In this document: positions 27,179-35,449 of the stretch, piece after piece
Position numbering within the stretch: the stretch's first letter is position 1
How the letters are laid out: each line of letters starts with the position of its first letter
Assembly: GCA_051418075.1 (NCBI GenBank)
Contig: JBPRGG010000029.1
Span: forward strand, 62,001-126,000
Direction: 5' to 3'
DNA: 64,000 nt
From: JBPRGG01 sp051418075
GTDB lineage: Bacteria > Bacteroidota > Bacteroidia > Cytophagales > Cyclobacteriaceae
Program-made: the position numbers and the translations under genes
The notes under the pieces: model-generated
Database searches by the model: none
What the model was told of the DNA's origin: nothing
Seen by the model: only the letters and a program-made list of their open reading frames with translations

Positions 27179-27614
27179 AATGTAAAATATTTAATTAATC
27201 ATACCTGTTTATTGTAAAAGTGTGCAATATAATATAATAGGAATTTGAAATAATGAGCTTTTATTTGGAAATGTTACATAAATGATGTTTGAACACCTGA
27301 TTATAAAATTTCATTAATTTCAAGCTTTGTAAAATATTGTTAGGATCTTAATTTTACAGGCTTCCGTGAATCAAAAATCTGGTGGCAGGGTTTAAAATCT
27401 GTGATTTTGTTAAAAATATAGTGGGATTATTTAAACTTAACTGATATTTTTCTATTTTTCCGGTCACAGTTTTTTATCCAAAATATATACAACTCAGACA
27501 GATATCAGATAAAAAACAGAATATTTTGATTTGAAACTGCCTAATAATGGAAAATAAAACATCTCTGGATATGCCTTTTGAATCTACAGAAGGGAAATAA
27601 AGATACTTAATTAA
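27179..27614. other. Divergent intergenic region between amt and the 825-residue lipoprotein gene
   Basis: About 435 AT-rich bases separate the two divergent start codons. The only ORF is a 17-codon peptide at 27547-27600 directly before the downstream gene, which is not convincing. No clear operator or hairpin was found. Confidence 0.4.
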
Positions 27615-30092
27615 ATGAAGCGAAATTCAATCAAATTTTTACAGGTATATTTTTTATGCCTTTTCAGCTGTCAGCCTTTTGAACAAACAGGGGAAGCTTT
27701 GGAACCGCTCCAAATCAGTGGCATTTATCCCCACCTGGCTTATTATAATGATGAAGGAGAATGTGGTACCGGGGCAGTTGTGCCCTGGCAGGACCGGCTA
27801 TGGGTAATCACTTACGGCCCTCACCTGCCTCTGGGGTCATCAGATAAGTTATATGAGATCACTCCGGACCTGAAGCAAATTATCAGGCAGGAAAGTATTG
27901 GAGGTACACCCGCCAACCGCATGATCCATCAGGAGAGCAACCAGTTGTTTATTGGCCCATATGCCATTGACCAGGAGCGAAACGTTCGGGTAATTCCCTA
28001 TGCCATGGCCCCGGGTCGCCATACCGGCACAGCCCGTCATCTGACCAATCCAGCCGAAATGGTCTACTATGGCACCATGGAGGAGGGATTTTATGAAGTT
28101 GGCGTGGAAGATCTGGATGTAAATGTGCTATACAGGGACATAAATGAAAATGAAATAAGTGATGCTCCTCAATGGAAGCAAACCCTGGCTAACCTATACG
28201 GGGCTCATGGGAAAGGGCTGTATTCGGGACAAGGAGTACTGGTCTACTCCAATAACGGAGAATCATCAGCGGAAGCCCGGGAAAAGTTTGATATTGCTTC
28301 CGGATCCTTATCTGAATGGGACGGTCAGGATTGGAAGCTGGTGCGACGTAATCAATTTGTAGAAGTGACGGGTCCCGGAGGTATTTATGGCAATTCCAAC
28401 CCAGCCACTGATCCTATATGGGCTACTGGTTGGGATCATAAGTCCTTGATTTTAGCCGTAAGAGATCAGGGTCAATGGTCTTTTTACCGGCTTCCCAAAG
28501 CCAGTCATAGCTATGACGGAGCTCATGGCTGGAATACAGAATGGCCCCGGATCAGGGATGTGGGTACGGAACAACATCCTGATTACCTGATGACTATGCA
28601 TGGGATGTTCTGGCGATTCCCAGGTTCCTTTTCCGCTGGTATTTCAGCCGGGATCCGGCCCCGCTCAGCTTACCTGAAAGTGATAGGTGATTTTGCCCGC
28701 TGGAAAAATCAATTGGTATTTGGCTGTGATGATTCAGCCCAGCGTGAATTCCTCAACAAAAGAAATGCTAAGGGAGGTATTGAGGGTCCGGGGCAGTCAA
28801 ACTCCAATCTCTGGTTTACCGATTTAGGTCAACCCGATCAGTTAGGTCCTTCCACGGCTGAAGGGGCAGTATGGCTGGAGGAAGAAATTCAGGCTAATAA
28901 ACCTTCCGAACCTTTTTTGTGGGCTGGCTGGCCCCATAGGTATGTTTGGATCCATAACCTGGGCGACCAACTGGTAAATTTTATTTTTGAAGCAGATCAG
29001 CAAGGCAATGATGAATGGAGCGAAGTAAAAAATGTAGCTGTACAGCCACAGCAATCTGCTTTTGCAGATTTTAAAGAAATACAATCAGAATGGATCAGGG
29101 TCCGTACAGATCATCCCACCAAAGCTACAGTTCATTTTTCCTATACCGGAGAAGAAAACAGAGGGATCCAACCAGCTCAGATTTTTGAAGGACTTACTAT
29201 AGTTGGGCAAAATAGTACTACAGCAGGCTTGTTATATGGTTTGGGATCGGATAGAAGGGCCTTGGGAGTGGCTGCTGTAAAATATGATCATGGTGAGATG
29301 AGGGAAACAGGTTATTATGAGCTGGATTCTGCCATGAATTTACAGTTCAAAAAAGATCCTGAAACTGAGCAGTTTATACGGGAAAAATTTGCCATTCCCC
29401 GGCAGGTGGTTTCGGTGGAAACATCCTCTGTATTAGTCGTTGACGACCAGGGTCGTCGCTGGCGGCTACCTTTAGGTAACTTATCTTTTACTGACCTGAC
29501 CAATGCGGCTGCTTTAAGAATTGCCCGGGAAGTTGCTACTGAGCGGGACCTGTTTAGCTGCCATGGCACTTTTTATGAATTACCGGCTGAAAATGCTGAT
29601 GGTTTCGCTAAAATCCGGCCCATCTCCTCTCATAATTTCAGAATTCATGATTATGCTTCATACAGGGGAATGCTAATTATGACTGGTATTGATCCGCAAC
29701 CAAATGAAAATGAGCATATTTTTATTTCAGATGATGGACAAGCAGCAGTGTGGGCAGGTGTAATTGACGATTTGTGGCAATTGGGAAAACCTGTTGGCCA
29801 GGGTGGACCCTGGGATCAGGCCAAAGTGAATGCAGGGATTCCCTCTGATCCTTATCTTATCGGATTTTATGATCGAAAACAAATGACATTATCTCATGAA
29901 TCTGGTGAACCTGTGGTTTTTAATATAGAGGTAGATCCTACCGGGCACGGTACATGGATGCAATATCAGCAGGTAACAGTAGATCCGGGAGAAATGTTTG
30001 AACATACTTTTCCGGGAGCATTTCAGGCCCGTTGGATAAGGTTCAGGACAGATAAGCCGACTGTAGCCACTGCTTATTTGATTTATGAATAA
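27615..30092 (+). CDS. Large lipoprotein with internal duplication, function unknown
   Basis: The 825-residue protein has a lipobox ending at Cys19 (VYFLCLFSC). It appears to be two related halves, each a propeller-like beta region followed by a beta-sandwich module of about 80 residues. Matching landmarks are HGMFWRFP (about 329) with HGTFYELP (about 650), then LWFTDLGQ with IFISDDGQ. The end modules (about 431-512 and 744-825) share WIRVRTDHPT and WIRFRTDKPT. The family is not one I can name. The trailing module could bind carbohydrate. It precedes the FMN-bind-like and FAD oxidoreductase genes on the same strand, 178 bases away. Confidence 0.8.
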   Translation: MKRNSIKFLQVYFLCLFSCQPFEQTGEALEPLQISGIYPHLAYYNDEGECGTGAVVPWQDRLWVITYGPHLPLGSSDKLYEITPDLKQIIRQESIGGTPANRMIHQESNQLFIGPYAIDQERNVRVIPYAMAPGRHTGTARHLTNPAEMVYYGTMEEGFYEVGVEDLDVNVLYRDINENEISDAPQWKQTLANLYGAHGKGLYSGQGVLVYSNNGESSAEAREKFDIASGSLSEWDGQDWKLVRRNQFVEVTGPGGIYGNSNPATDPIWATGWDHKSLILAVRDQGQWSFYRLPKASHSYDGAHGWNTEWPRIRDVGTEQHPDYLMTMHGMFWRFPGSFSAGISAGIRPRSAYLKVIGDFARWKNQLVFGCDDSAQREFLNKRNAKGGIEGPGQSNSNLWFTDLGQPDQLGPSTAEGAVWLEEEIQANKPSEPFLWAGWPHRYVWIHNLGDQLVNFIFEADQQGNDEWSEVKNVAVQPQQSAFADFKEIQSEWIRVRTDHPTKATVHFSYTGEENRGIQPAQIFEGLTIVGQNSTTAGLLYGLGSDRRALGVAAVKYDHGEMRETGYYELDSAMNLQFKKDPETEQFIREKFAIPRQVVSVETSSVLVVDDQGRRWRLPLGNLSFTDLTNAAALRIAREVATERDLFSCHGTFYELPAENADGFAKIRPISSHNFRIHDYASYRGMLIMTGIDPQPNENEHIFISDDGQAAVWAGVIDDLWQLGKPVGQGGPWDQAKVNAGIPSDPYLIGFYDRKQMTLSHESGEPVVFNIEVDPTGHGTWMQYQQVTVDPGEMFEHTFPGAFQARWIRFRTDKPTVATAYLIYE

Positions 30093-30270
30093 ATACATAA
30101 ACCAATTTTCTGAGTTTTTTATAAAAAATCAGATCAACTGATAGCTAAAATATAGGAATAATATAAAATAGCATTTAAATTTATGGTAATGCTAGAGAAT
30201 TCTGACCTAAAAGCCTTAAAGGAACCTGTGATTTCAATTCGTTCAGATTAAGATTAATAAACAGAAACAG

Positions 30271-31359
30271 ATGAAGTTGGTCCTGCTAAACATATTGGCG
30301 CTGATAACCCTTCTTTTTTCTGCCAGGGAAGAACCCAGAAAGGAAGAAGTTTTTAAGGTTTACCTAAAGGATTCCCTGTTGCATCAGGTTGAGTTGATTT
30401 ATGATGATAATAACCTGCCTGATCAGTATCATGCTTTCATCAGGAGCCCGGTTTGTGATGATGGATTGTGTAAAATGGTTTCCTTACATGTTTACTGGGA
30501 TTTGTTAGGCCATTTTAAACAGTTTAAAGTACCAGTAGGGGTACCCCTGACCAAATTTGACCATCTTGAATTTACCACCCATGATTATTTGAAACTAAAG
30601 GATATTTTATCAGACCATGGCTCTCTGTTGGGTAAATATAAAGTCGAGGAGCTGATCGATCAAAATACCCGGCTGGTGTCCGACTCAGTGGATGCTACCA
30701 CCGGAGCTACCAAAGAAACGGTAAAGAAGGCGGTGGTCAGTGGAGCTGTATATTCTACCTACACCTTGTGGCATGCTGTTCACGGACAAATATCCCATAA
30801 GATAGACAGCCTTACCGGGTCCATGTTGAATGCAAAATTGCTGCGTAAATTTTTAAATTCAGATAGTCATCACTACCATTATTATGCGCTGGGCCATCTT
30901 TCATCATCTGAATTGGATAAATTTCAAAAAGATTTGATCAACACAATCGCCCGGGGAAACATTTTTGTGGCTAAAAAGGCTTTGGATAAGTTATCAGAAA
31001 AGCAGCTTCAGGATGATCAATGGCAGTTGGCCCTGACCCAGCTGTATGATTCATTGATCTATCAGAAACAGCAGTTTATTTTGCAGGCTTTGAAGGGTAA
31101 GGTAATTCAATCACCAGCCTTGGGGCAACTTACCAGCTATTTGCCACAACAAAGTGAAACCCAAGTCAGACAAATCCTGACCCTGGTACAAAATAATCAG
31201 GAGAATGCTGATGATGCGGTGGTAAAAAATGTGTCTGCATTACTGTACAATCAGAATCCGGCTTTTATAGATTTAGGACTAAATACCTTAAAGGTTATTC
31301 AGAAAAAAAATCAGACAGCCCAAAATACAATCAAGGATTATGAGAAAAAAGATGATTAA
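30271..31359 (+). CDS. Exported FMN-bind-like protein
   Basis: This 362-residue protein has a signal peptide (MKLVLLNILALITLLFSA). Residues about 25-165 resemble the FMN-bind fold of flavinylated electron-transfer proteins, with the signature-like DATTGATKET from Asp141. In canonical sites (T/S-G-A-T-x-T) the last Thr carries FMN; here Glu occupies that place and Thr follows one residue later, so covalent flavinylation is doubtful. A CDDGLC pair occurs near residue 65. The C-terminal 190 residues are alpha-helical repeats with HEAT-like spacing. The end overlaps the FAD oxidoreductase gene by 20 bases, implying coupled expression and a shared redox role. Confidence 0.6.
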   Translation: MKLVLLNILALITLLFSAREEPRKEEVFKVYLKDSLLHQVELIYDDNNLPDQYHAFIRSPVCDDGLCKMVSLHVYWDLLGHFKQFKVPVGVPLTKFDHLEFTTHDYLKLKDILSDHGSLLGKYKVEELIDQNTRLVSDSVDATTGATKETVKKAVVSGAVYSTYTLWHAVHGQISHKIDSLTGSMLNAKLLRKFLNSDSHHYHYYALGHLSSSELDKFQKDLINTIARGNIFVAKKALDKLSEKQLQDDQWQLALTQLYDSLIYQKQQFILQALKGKVIQSPALGQLTSYLPQQSETQVRQILTLVQNNQENADDAVVKNVSALLYNQNPAFIDLGLNTLKVIQKKNQTAQNTIKDYEKKDD

Positions 31360-33199
31360 ATGCATCAAAGGCTTAGGATTAGTTTTAGCTTTTGGGATAA
31401 TAAGTTTACCTCTGACAGCCCAGAAACATTTCCTGGTGGAAGCTGAATCTTTCCGCGAAAAAGGAGGCTGGGTTGTGGATCAGCAATTTATTGATATCAT
31501 AGGCTCTTCTTACTTATTAGCCCATGGTATGGGGCAACCGGTGGCAAATGCTCAAACTACCATAGAAGTGAGCAAACCAGGAAATTATTACGTATGGGTA
31601 AGGACTAAAGATTGGGCACCTTTCCCTCAGGGTCCGGGCAAATTTAAATTGAAAATTAATGATCAGCCCCTGGAGGTGACATTTGGTTCCAACGGATCGG
31701 ATGCCTGGCGCTGGTATAAGGGCGGCCAGGTAAATATAAAAAACCATAAAGTCAGGTTAGCACTGGTGGACCTGACCGGCTTTGAGGGACGTTGTGATGC
31801 AATCTTACTGACTGTTTCGGAAAATTTCGTTCCTCCCAATCTAAAAGAAGAACTGGATCAGTTTCGGGCGGAAATGCTGCAATTATCGGATCAACCAATA
31901 GCAGCCGGGCATTATGATATTGTGGTGATTGGTGGGGGAATGGCTGGAATTTGTACTGCCATACAATCAGCCCGATTGGGTTTGGAAGTAGCCCTGATTC
32001 AAAACCGACCAGTGTTGGGAGGTAATAATAGCTCAGAAATCAGGGTGCACCTGATGGGTAATATTGACAAGAATCACTATCCAAAATTAGGACGAATCGT
32101 CCGTGAACTGGATAATGGAGATCCCGGAAATGCCCACCGGGACCCAAAAGCTTATGGTGATTATCGCAAACTTTATACGGTTCAGGCTGAAGAAAACATT
32201 GACTTACACTTAAATACTCATGCTTTTGCCCTGGAAATGGATGGTGAAAATAAAATAAAGGCAGTGATTGCCAAACATATTGAAACCAACCAAGAGTTGA
32301 AATTCAGTGGTGAATTATTCGTTGATTGTACCGGGGATGGCACCATCGGTTATCTGGCCGGGGCTGATTACCGGGTAGGTAGGGAAAGCCGCTTGCAAAC
32401 CGGAGAATCCATGGCGCCTATCGAAGCAGATACCATGACCATGGGTTTTTCAAATCTTTGGAATGCGGTGGAAGGAGAGCAACCCAGTGATTTTCCCGAA
32501 ACCCCCTGGGCCTTACCTTTTAGTGATGAATACCACTGGGAGATTACCAGGGCTGATTGGCGCTGGGAAACAGGTTTCGGTAATTTTGATCCCATCTGGG
32601 ATGCCGAACAGATCCGGGACCATAATTTCAGGGCTATTTATGGCAACTGGTCTTATCTGAAAAACCAAAAGAAGGAAAAATATGCTAACCATCATTTAAA
32701 TTGGGTGGCCTATGTTTCAGGTAAAAGAGAATCCAGAAGATTAATGGGAGATTTGGTTTTACAGGAACAGGATCTCAAGCAGCATAAAATTTATCCGGAT
32801 GGTTTTGTCACTGCCACCTGGTCTATTGATCTGCATTATCCGGATTCAGTTAATAGCCTCTATTACCCGGGACAGGAATTCATCAGCTGGTATGTTCACC
32901 CGGACATTAAACCCTACCCCATACCTTATCGGTGCCTTTATTCCAGGAATATCAACAACCTGATGATGGCTGGCAGGGATATCAGTGTAACACATGTAGC
33001 TTTAGGAGCGGTACGAGTGATGCGTACTACTGGCATGATGGGAGAGTTATTGGGTTATGCCTCTTATCTGGCCAGGAAGTATGATACTACTCCCCGTGGT
33101 GTTTATGAAAATCACCTGGAAGAATTAAAATACATGCTGACCCATGAAATCATAGAGTTAGTGGATTTGCAGGACCGGAAGTTGTATCAGGAAAGGTAA
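31340..33199 (+). CDS. Exported FAD-dependent oxidoreductase (FAD_oxidored family)
   Basis: The 619-residue protein has a signal peptide (about 1-28, ending PLTAQ). An N-terminal beta-sandwich (about 30-165, FLVEAESFREKGGWVVDQQF) resembles carbohydrate-binding modules. The oxidoreductase part begins with the dinucleotide motif VVIGGGMAGICTA at about residue 192, then LGGNNSSEIRVH, LFVDCTGDGTIGYLAGA, and ends in NLMMAGRDISVTHVALGAVRVMRT. This PF12831-type family is common beside glycan-degradation genes in Bacteroidota and Planctomycetota and is thought to oxidise or dehydrate sugars. It overlaps the FMN-bind-like gene, a possible electron-transfer partner. The substrate is unknown. Confidence 0.88.
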   Translation: MRKKMIKCIKGLGLVLAFGIISLPLTAQKHFLVEAESFREKGGWVVDQQFIDIIGSSYLLAHGMGQPVANAQTTIEVSKPGNYYVWVRTKDWAPFPQGPGKFKLKINDQPLEVTFGSNGSDAWRWYKGGQVNIKNHKVRLALVDLTGFEGRCDAILLTVSENFVPPNLKEELDQFRAEMLQLSDQPIAAGHYDIVVIGGGMAGICTAIQSARLGLEVALIQNRPVLGGNNSSEIRVHLMGNIDKNHYPKLGRIVRELDNGDPGNAHRDPKAYGDYRKLYTVQAEENIDLHLNTHAFALEMDGENKIKAVIAKHIETNQELKFSGELFVDCTGDGTIGYLAGADYRVGRESRLQTGESMAPIEADTMTMGFSNLWNAVEGEQPSDFPETPWALPFSDEYHWEITRADWRWETGFGNFDPIWDAEQIRDHNFRAIYGNWSYLKNQKKEKYANHHLNWVAYVSGKRESRRLMGDLVLQEQDLKQHKIYPDGFVTATWSIDLHYPDSVNSLYYPGQEFISWYVHPDIKPYPIPYRCLYSRNINNLMMAGRDISVTHVALGAVRVMRTTGMMGELLGYASYLARKYDTTPRGVYENHLEELKYMLTHEIIELVDLQDRKLYQER

Positions 33200-33247
33200 G
33201 GTGATTGCTTTATTGCTTTTGCTAGATTAACAGGAAATTGTAAAGAC

Positions 33248-34123
33248 TTACAGATTCCTTCTCCAGGAAATGATGGCACCGCCGGAAATAATTAATATAA
33301 TTCCTATGATGGTCCAGAAATCAGGCCAGGGATCACCCAGCCAGAATCCAATCACAATGGAAAAAGGTATATTGACGTATCCGATGGCTGAAATAAGGCC
33401 TGCTTTTTCTTCCCGGTAGGCCCGAGTGATCAGCAATTGTCCCAGTAAAGCAAAAATTCCGATTGCCAGTAAGCCCCAGGTTTCTTTTAAAGGCCAGGCG
33501 AAATCCGATACCAGGAAGTCCAGGTTTTGAAATAATCCCAATTCACCCAGGATCATAGAGATGACAGGCAGCAGAGTTCCCCACAGGGCAAAAGACAATA
33601 CAATCGAGCGGTTATCATAGTAATTTCTTAATTCCCTAACCGAAGTATAAGCTGCACCGGCGGCGATTCCGTTAAATAATCCCAGCAAATTACTCTTAAA
33701 GCCAGCTTCAAAATCGGGACGAAAAATGATTAAAATACCAGTAAATCCAATCAGAATAGCCACCCAGCCAGGCCATCTGATCATCTCCTTGAGAAATATC
33801 CATGAGAAAAGAGCTACAAAGATAGGGGCCGTTTGAAGATATGTGATACTTAGAGCCAGTCCGATGGTATATATATTGTAAAATAAGGCATACAATGCCA
33901 GGGTTCCCGTCAATCCCCGAAACATCAGCAGATAGGGTTTCCCGCCTTTGTTGTTGAGTTTATTTCCCCCAGCAATGGTAAATAATATAAAACTGCTGGC
34001 AAATAAGCCCCGGTAAAAAACAATTTGAATAGAAGTATAAGTGTCCCCCATTAATTTGGCCGCTGCCCCCATCAGGGCAAAAAGCAGGGAAGCAGCGATC
34101 ATATAATAAATACCTTTCCTCAT
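33248..34123 (-). CDS. EamA/DMT-superfamily transporter
   Basis: This 291-residue inner-membrane protein has ten predicted helices arranged as two five-helix EamA repeats. Landmarks are the N-terminal AASLLFALMGAAAKL, the first-repeat YLQTAPIFVALFSWIFLKE and the second-repeat GQLLITRAYREEKAGLISAIGY. Members export amino acids or metabolites, or move nucleotide sugars, and the substrate cannot be inferred. The gene is transcribed opposite to its neighbours and stands alone. A short palindrome TATCAGGTGATA lies at 34144-34155, 20 bases upstream of its start codon. Confidence 0.9.
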   Translation of the reverse strand: MRKGIYYMIAASLLFALMGAAAKLMGDTYTSIQIVFYRGLFASSFILFTIAGGNKLNNKGGKPYLLMFRGLTGTLALYALFYNIYTIGLALSITYLQTAPIFVALFSWIFLKEMIRWPGWVAILIGFTGILIIFRPDFEAGFKSNLLGLFNGIAAGAAYTSVRELRNYYDNRSIVLSFALWGTLLPVISMILGELGLFQNLDFLVSDFAWPLKETWGLLAIGIFALLGQLLITRAYREEKAGLISAIGYVNIPFSIVIGFWLGDPWPDFWTIIGIILIISGGAIISWRRNL

Positions 34124-34410
34124 TAAGGAGCAAACCTAGTAAATATCAGGTGATAAATCAATGAATTAAAATTTATTTCATTTTTGACCGCTAATAGGGA
34201 GTCTTTCCGGCATAAAAGTTTCGAGAATTATTCAAAGTCTTTAGCTTTATTATAAATTACGTAGTCCTTCTCCATTCCTGGTCAAGCCTAAATCATCACT
34301 ACCAGATTGGAATTGAATTTAAAAATTTGACCCATAAACCGGTAAGGTCAGGTTGCTAAATTTAGATATATCACTAATTTTAAAGGAAAAAGTAAAAAGA
34401 GACGCATAAA

Positions 34411-35421
34411 ATGTTCACTGAAAAAAATCAACTGCTGCAGTATGTAGGCAACCATTCCCAACTTATGGGGGCCCAGAAATATACCATTGAAGAAGGACCA
34501 GGCAAAGGTAACAGCATTATTAGAGTAAGAAATGGGAAAGCGCTTGATTTTACCATCACCCCGGACCGGGGACTTGATGTTTTTGAAATATATTTTAAGG
34601 GAATCCCCTTAGCCTGGATCTCAAAAAATGGTCTGGTGGGCAACCAGCATTATGAGCCAGAGGGTATGGGTTGGCTCAGAAGCTTTCCCGGGGGGATGAT
34701 AAACACCTGCGGTTTACGAAATGCCGGAGTACCGGTAAATGATCAGGGAGAAGCCTTTGGACTACATGGCAGATACAGCCATCTTCCCGCTGATAAAGTA
34801 AATACGCTAGAACATTGGCAGCAAAATCAATACGACATTAAGGTATCCGGCCTGGTGAGGCAGGCCAACACCTTTGCTGAAAATTTACTCAATTACAGAA
34901 CGATTGAGGTAAATAATCAAAATGATGAAATCATCCTTAGCGACAGGATTATGAATGAAGGATTTCGGTCTGAGCAATTAATGATTTTGTATCATCTAAA
35001 CTGGGGTTACCCTTTACTTTCTCAGAATACTGAGCTGGTTCTGGATGCTAATACTATAACAATGCGGGATAAACACCAGGAAAAACATTTGAATGAATGG
35101 AATCAGTTTTCTGAACCCATACCCGGCTATCAGGAGGTGGTGTTTTTCCACGACTTAAAAGAGGATGCCCGGGGTCAGGTTTGTTATACTTTGAGAAACA
35201 GAAAAATTGGTGTTCAGGTACAGGTAAAATGGTTAAAAGATCAGCTGCCCTACCTGACCCAGTGGAAGATGATGGGGCAGGGAGAGTATGTAGTGGGACT
35301 TGAACCAGGTAATTGCTATCCTATGGGTCGAATAGAGGAAAGAGAGCAGAACCGCTCTGAATTTCTTCAACCAGGTCAGGCCAAAGATATAAAACTACAT
35401 TTTTTATTCAGTGAGATTTAA
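34411..35421 (+). CDS. DUF4432 aldose-epimerase-like protein
   Basis: The 336-residue protein is cytoplasmic, with no signal peptide, and has a galactose-mutarotase-like beta-sandwich. Visible DUF4432 features include KALDFTITPDRGLDVFEI, GMINTCGLRNAG, GLHGRYSHLPA, YHLNWGYPLL and the C-terminal VVGLEPGNCYPMGR. The conserved histidines and the terminal Glu of the family are present. It probably isomerises a sugar or sugar acid, as aldose-1-epimerase relatives do. The sulfatase gene begins 28 bases downstream, so the two form an operon, linking it to sulfated-sugar catabolism. Confidence 0.9.
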   Translation: MFTEKNQLLQYVGNHSQLMGAQKYTIEEGPGKGNSIIRVRNGKALDFTITPDRGLDVFEIYFKGIPLAWISKNGLVGNQHYEPEGMGWLRSFPGGMINTCGLRNAGVPVNDQGEAFGLHGRYSHLPADKVNTLEHWQQNQYDIKVSGLVRQANTFAENLLNYRTIEVNNQNDEIILSDRIMNEGFRSEQLMILYHLNWGYPLLSQNTELVLDANTITMRDKHQEKHLNEWNQFSEPIPGYQEVVFFHDLKEDARGQVCYTLRNRKIGVQVQVKWLKDQLPYLTQWKMMGQGEYVVGLEPGNCYPMGRIEEREQNRSEFLQPGQAKDIKLHFLFSEI

Positions 35422-35449
35422 AAAACTGACTTTGCTTAATCAGATCATA

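Noticed and set aside
27547..27600. 17-codon ORF ending just before the 825-residue lipoprotein gene
   Set aside because: It is too short to judge, has no regulatory amino-acid run, and no alternative hairpins were seen.
30110..30132. TCTGA...TCAGA hairpin after the 825-residue gene as a terminator
   Set aside because: The stem is mostly A-T, it holds the T run inside the loop arms, and no T tract follows.
34144..34155. TATCAGGTGATA palindrome before the EamA gene as a third copy of the TATCACC operator
   Set aside because: The half-sites overlap, with two bases between them instead of seven, so it does not share the geometry of the other two sites.
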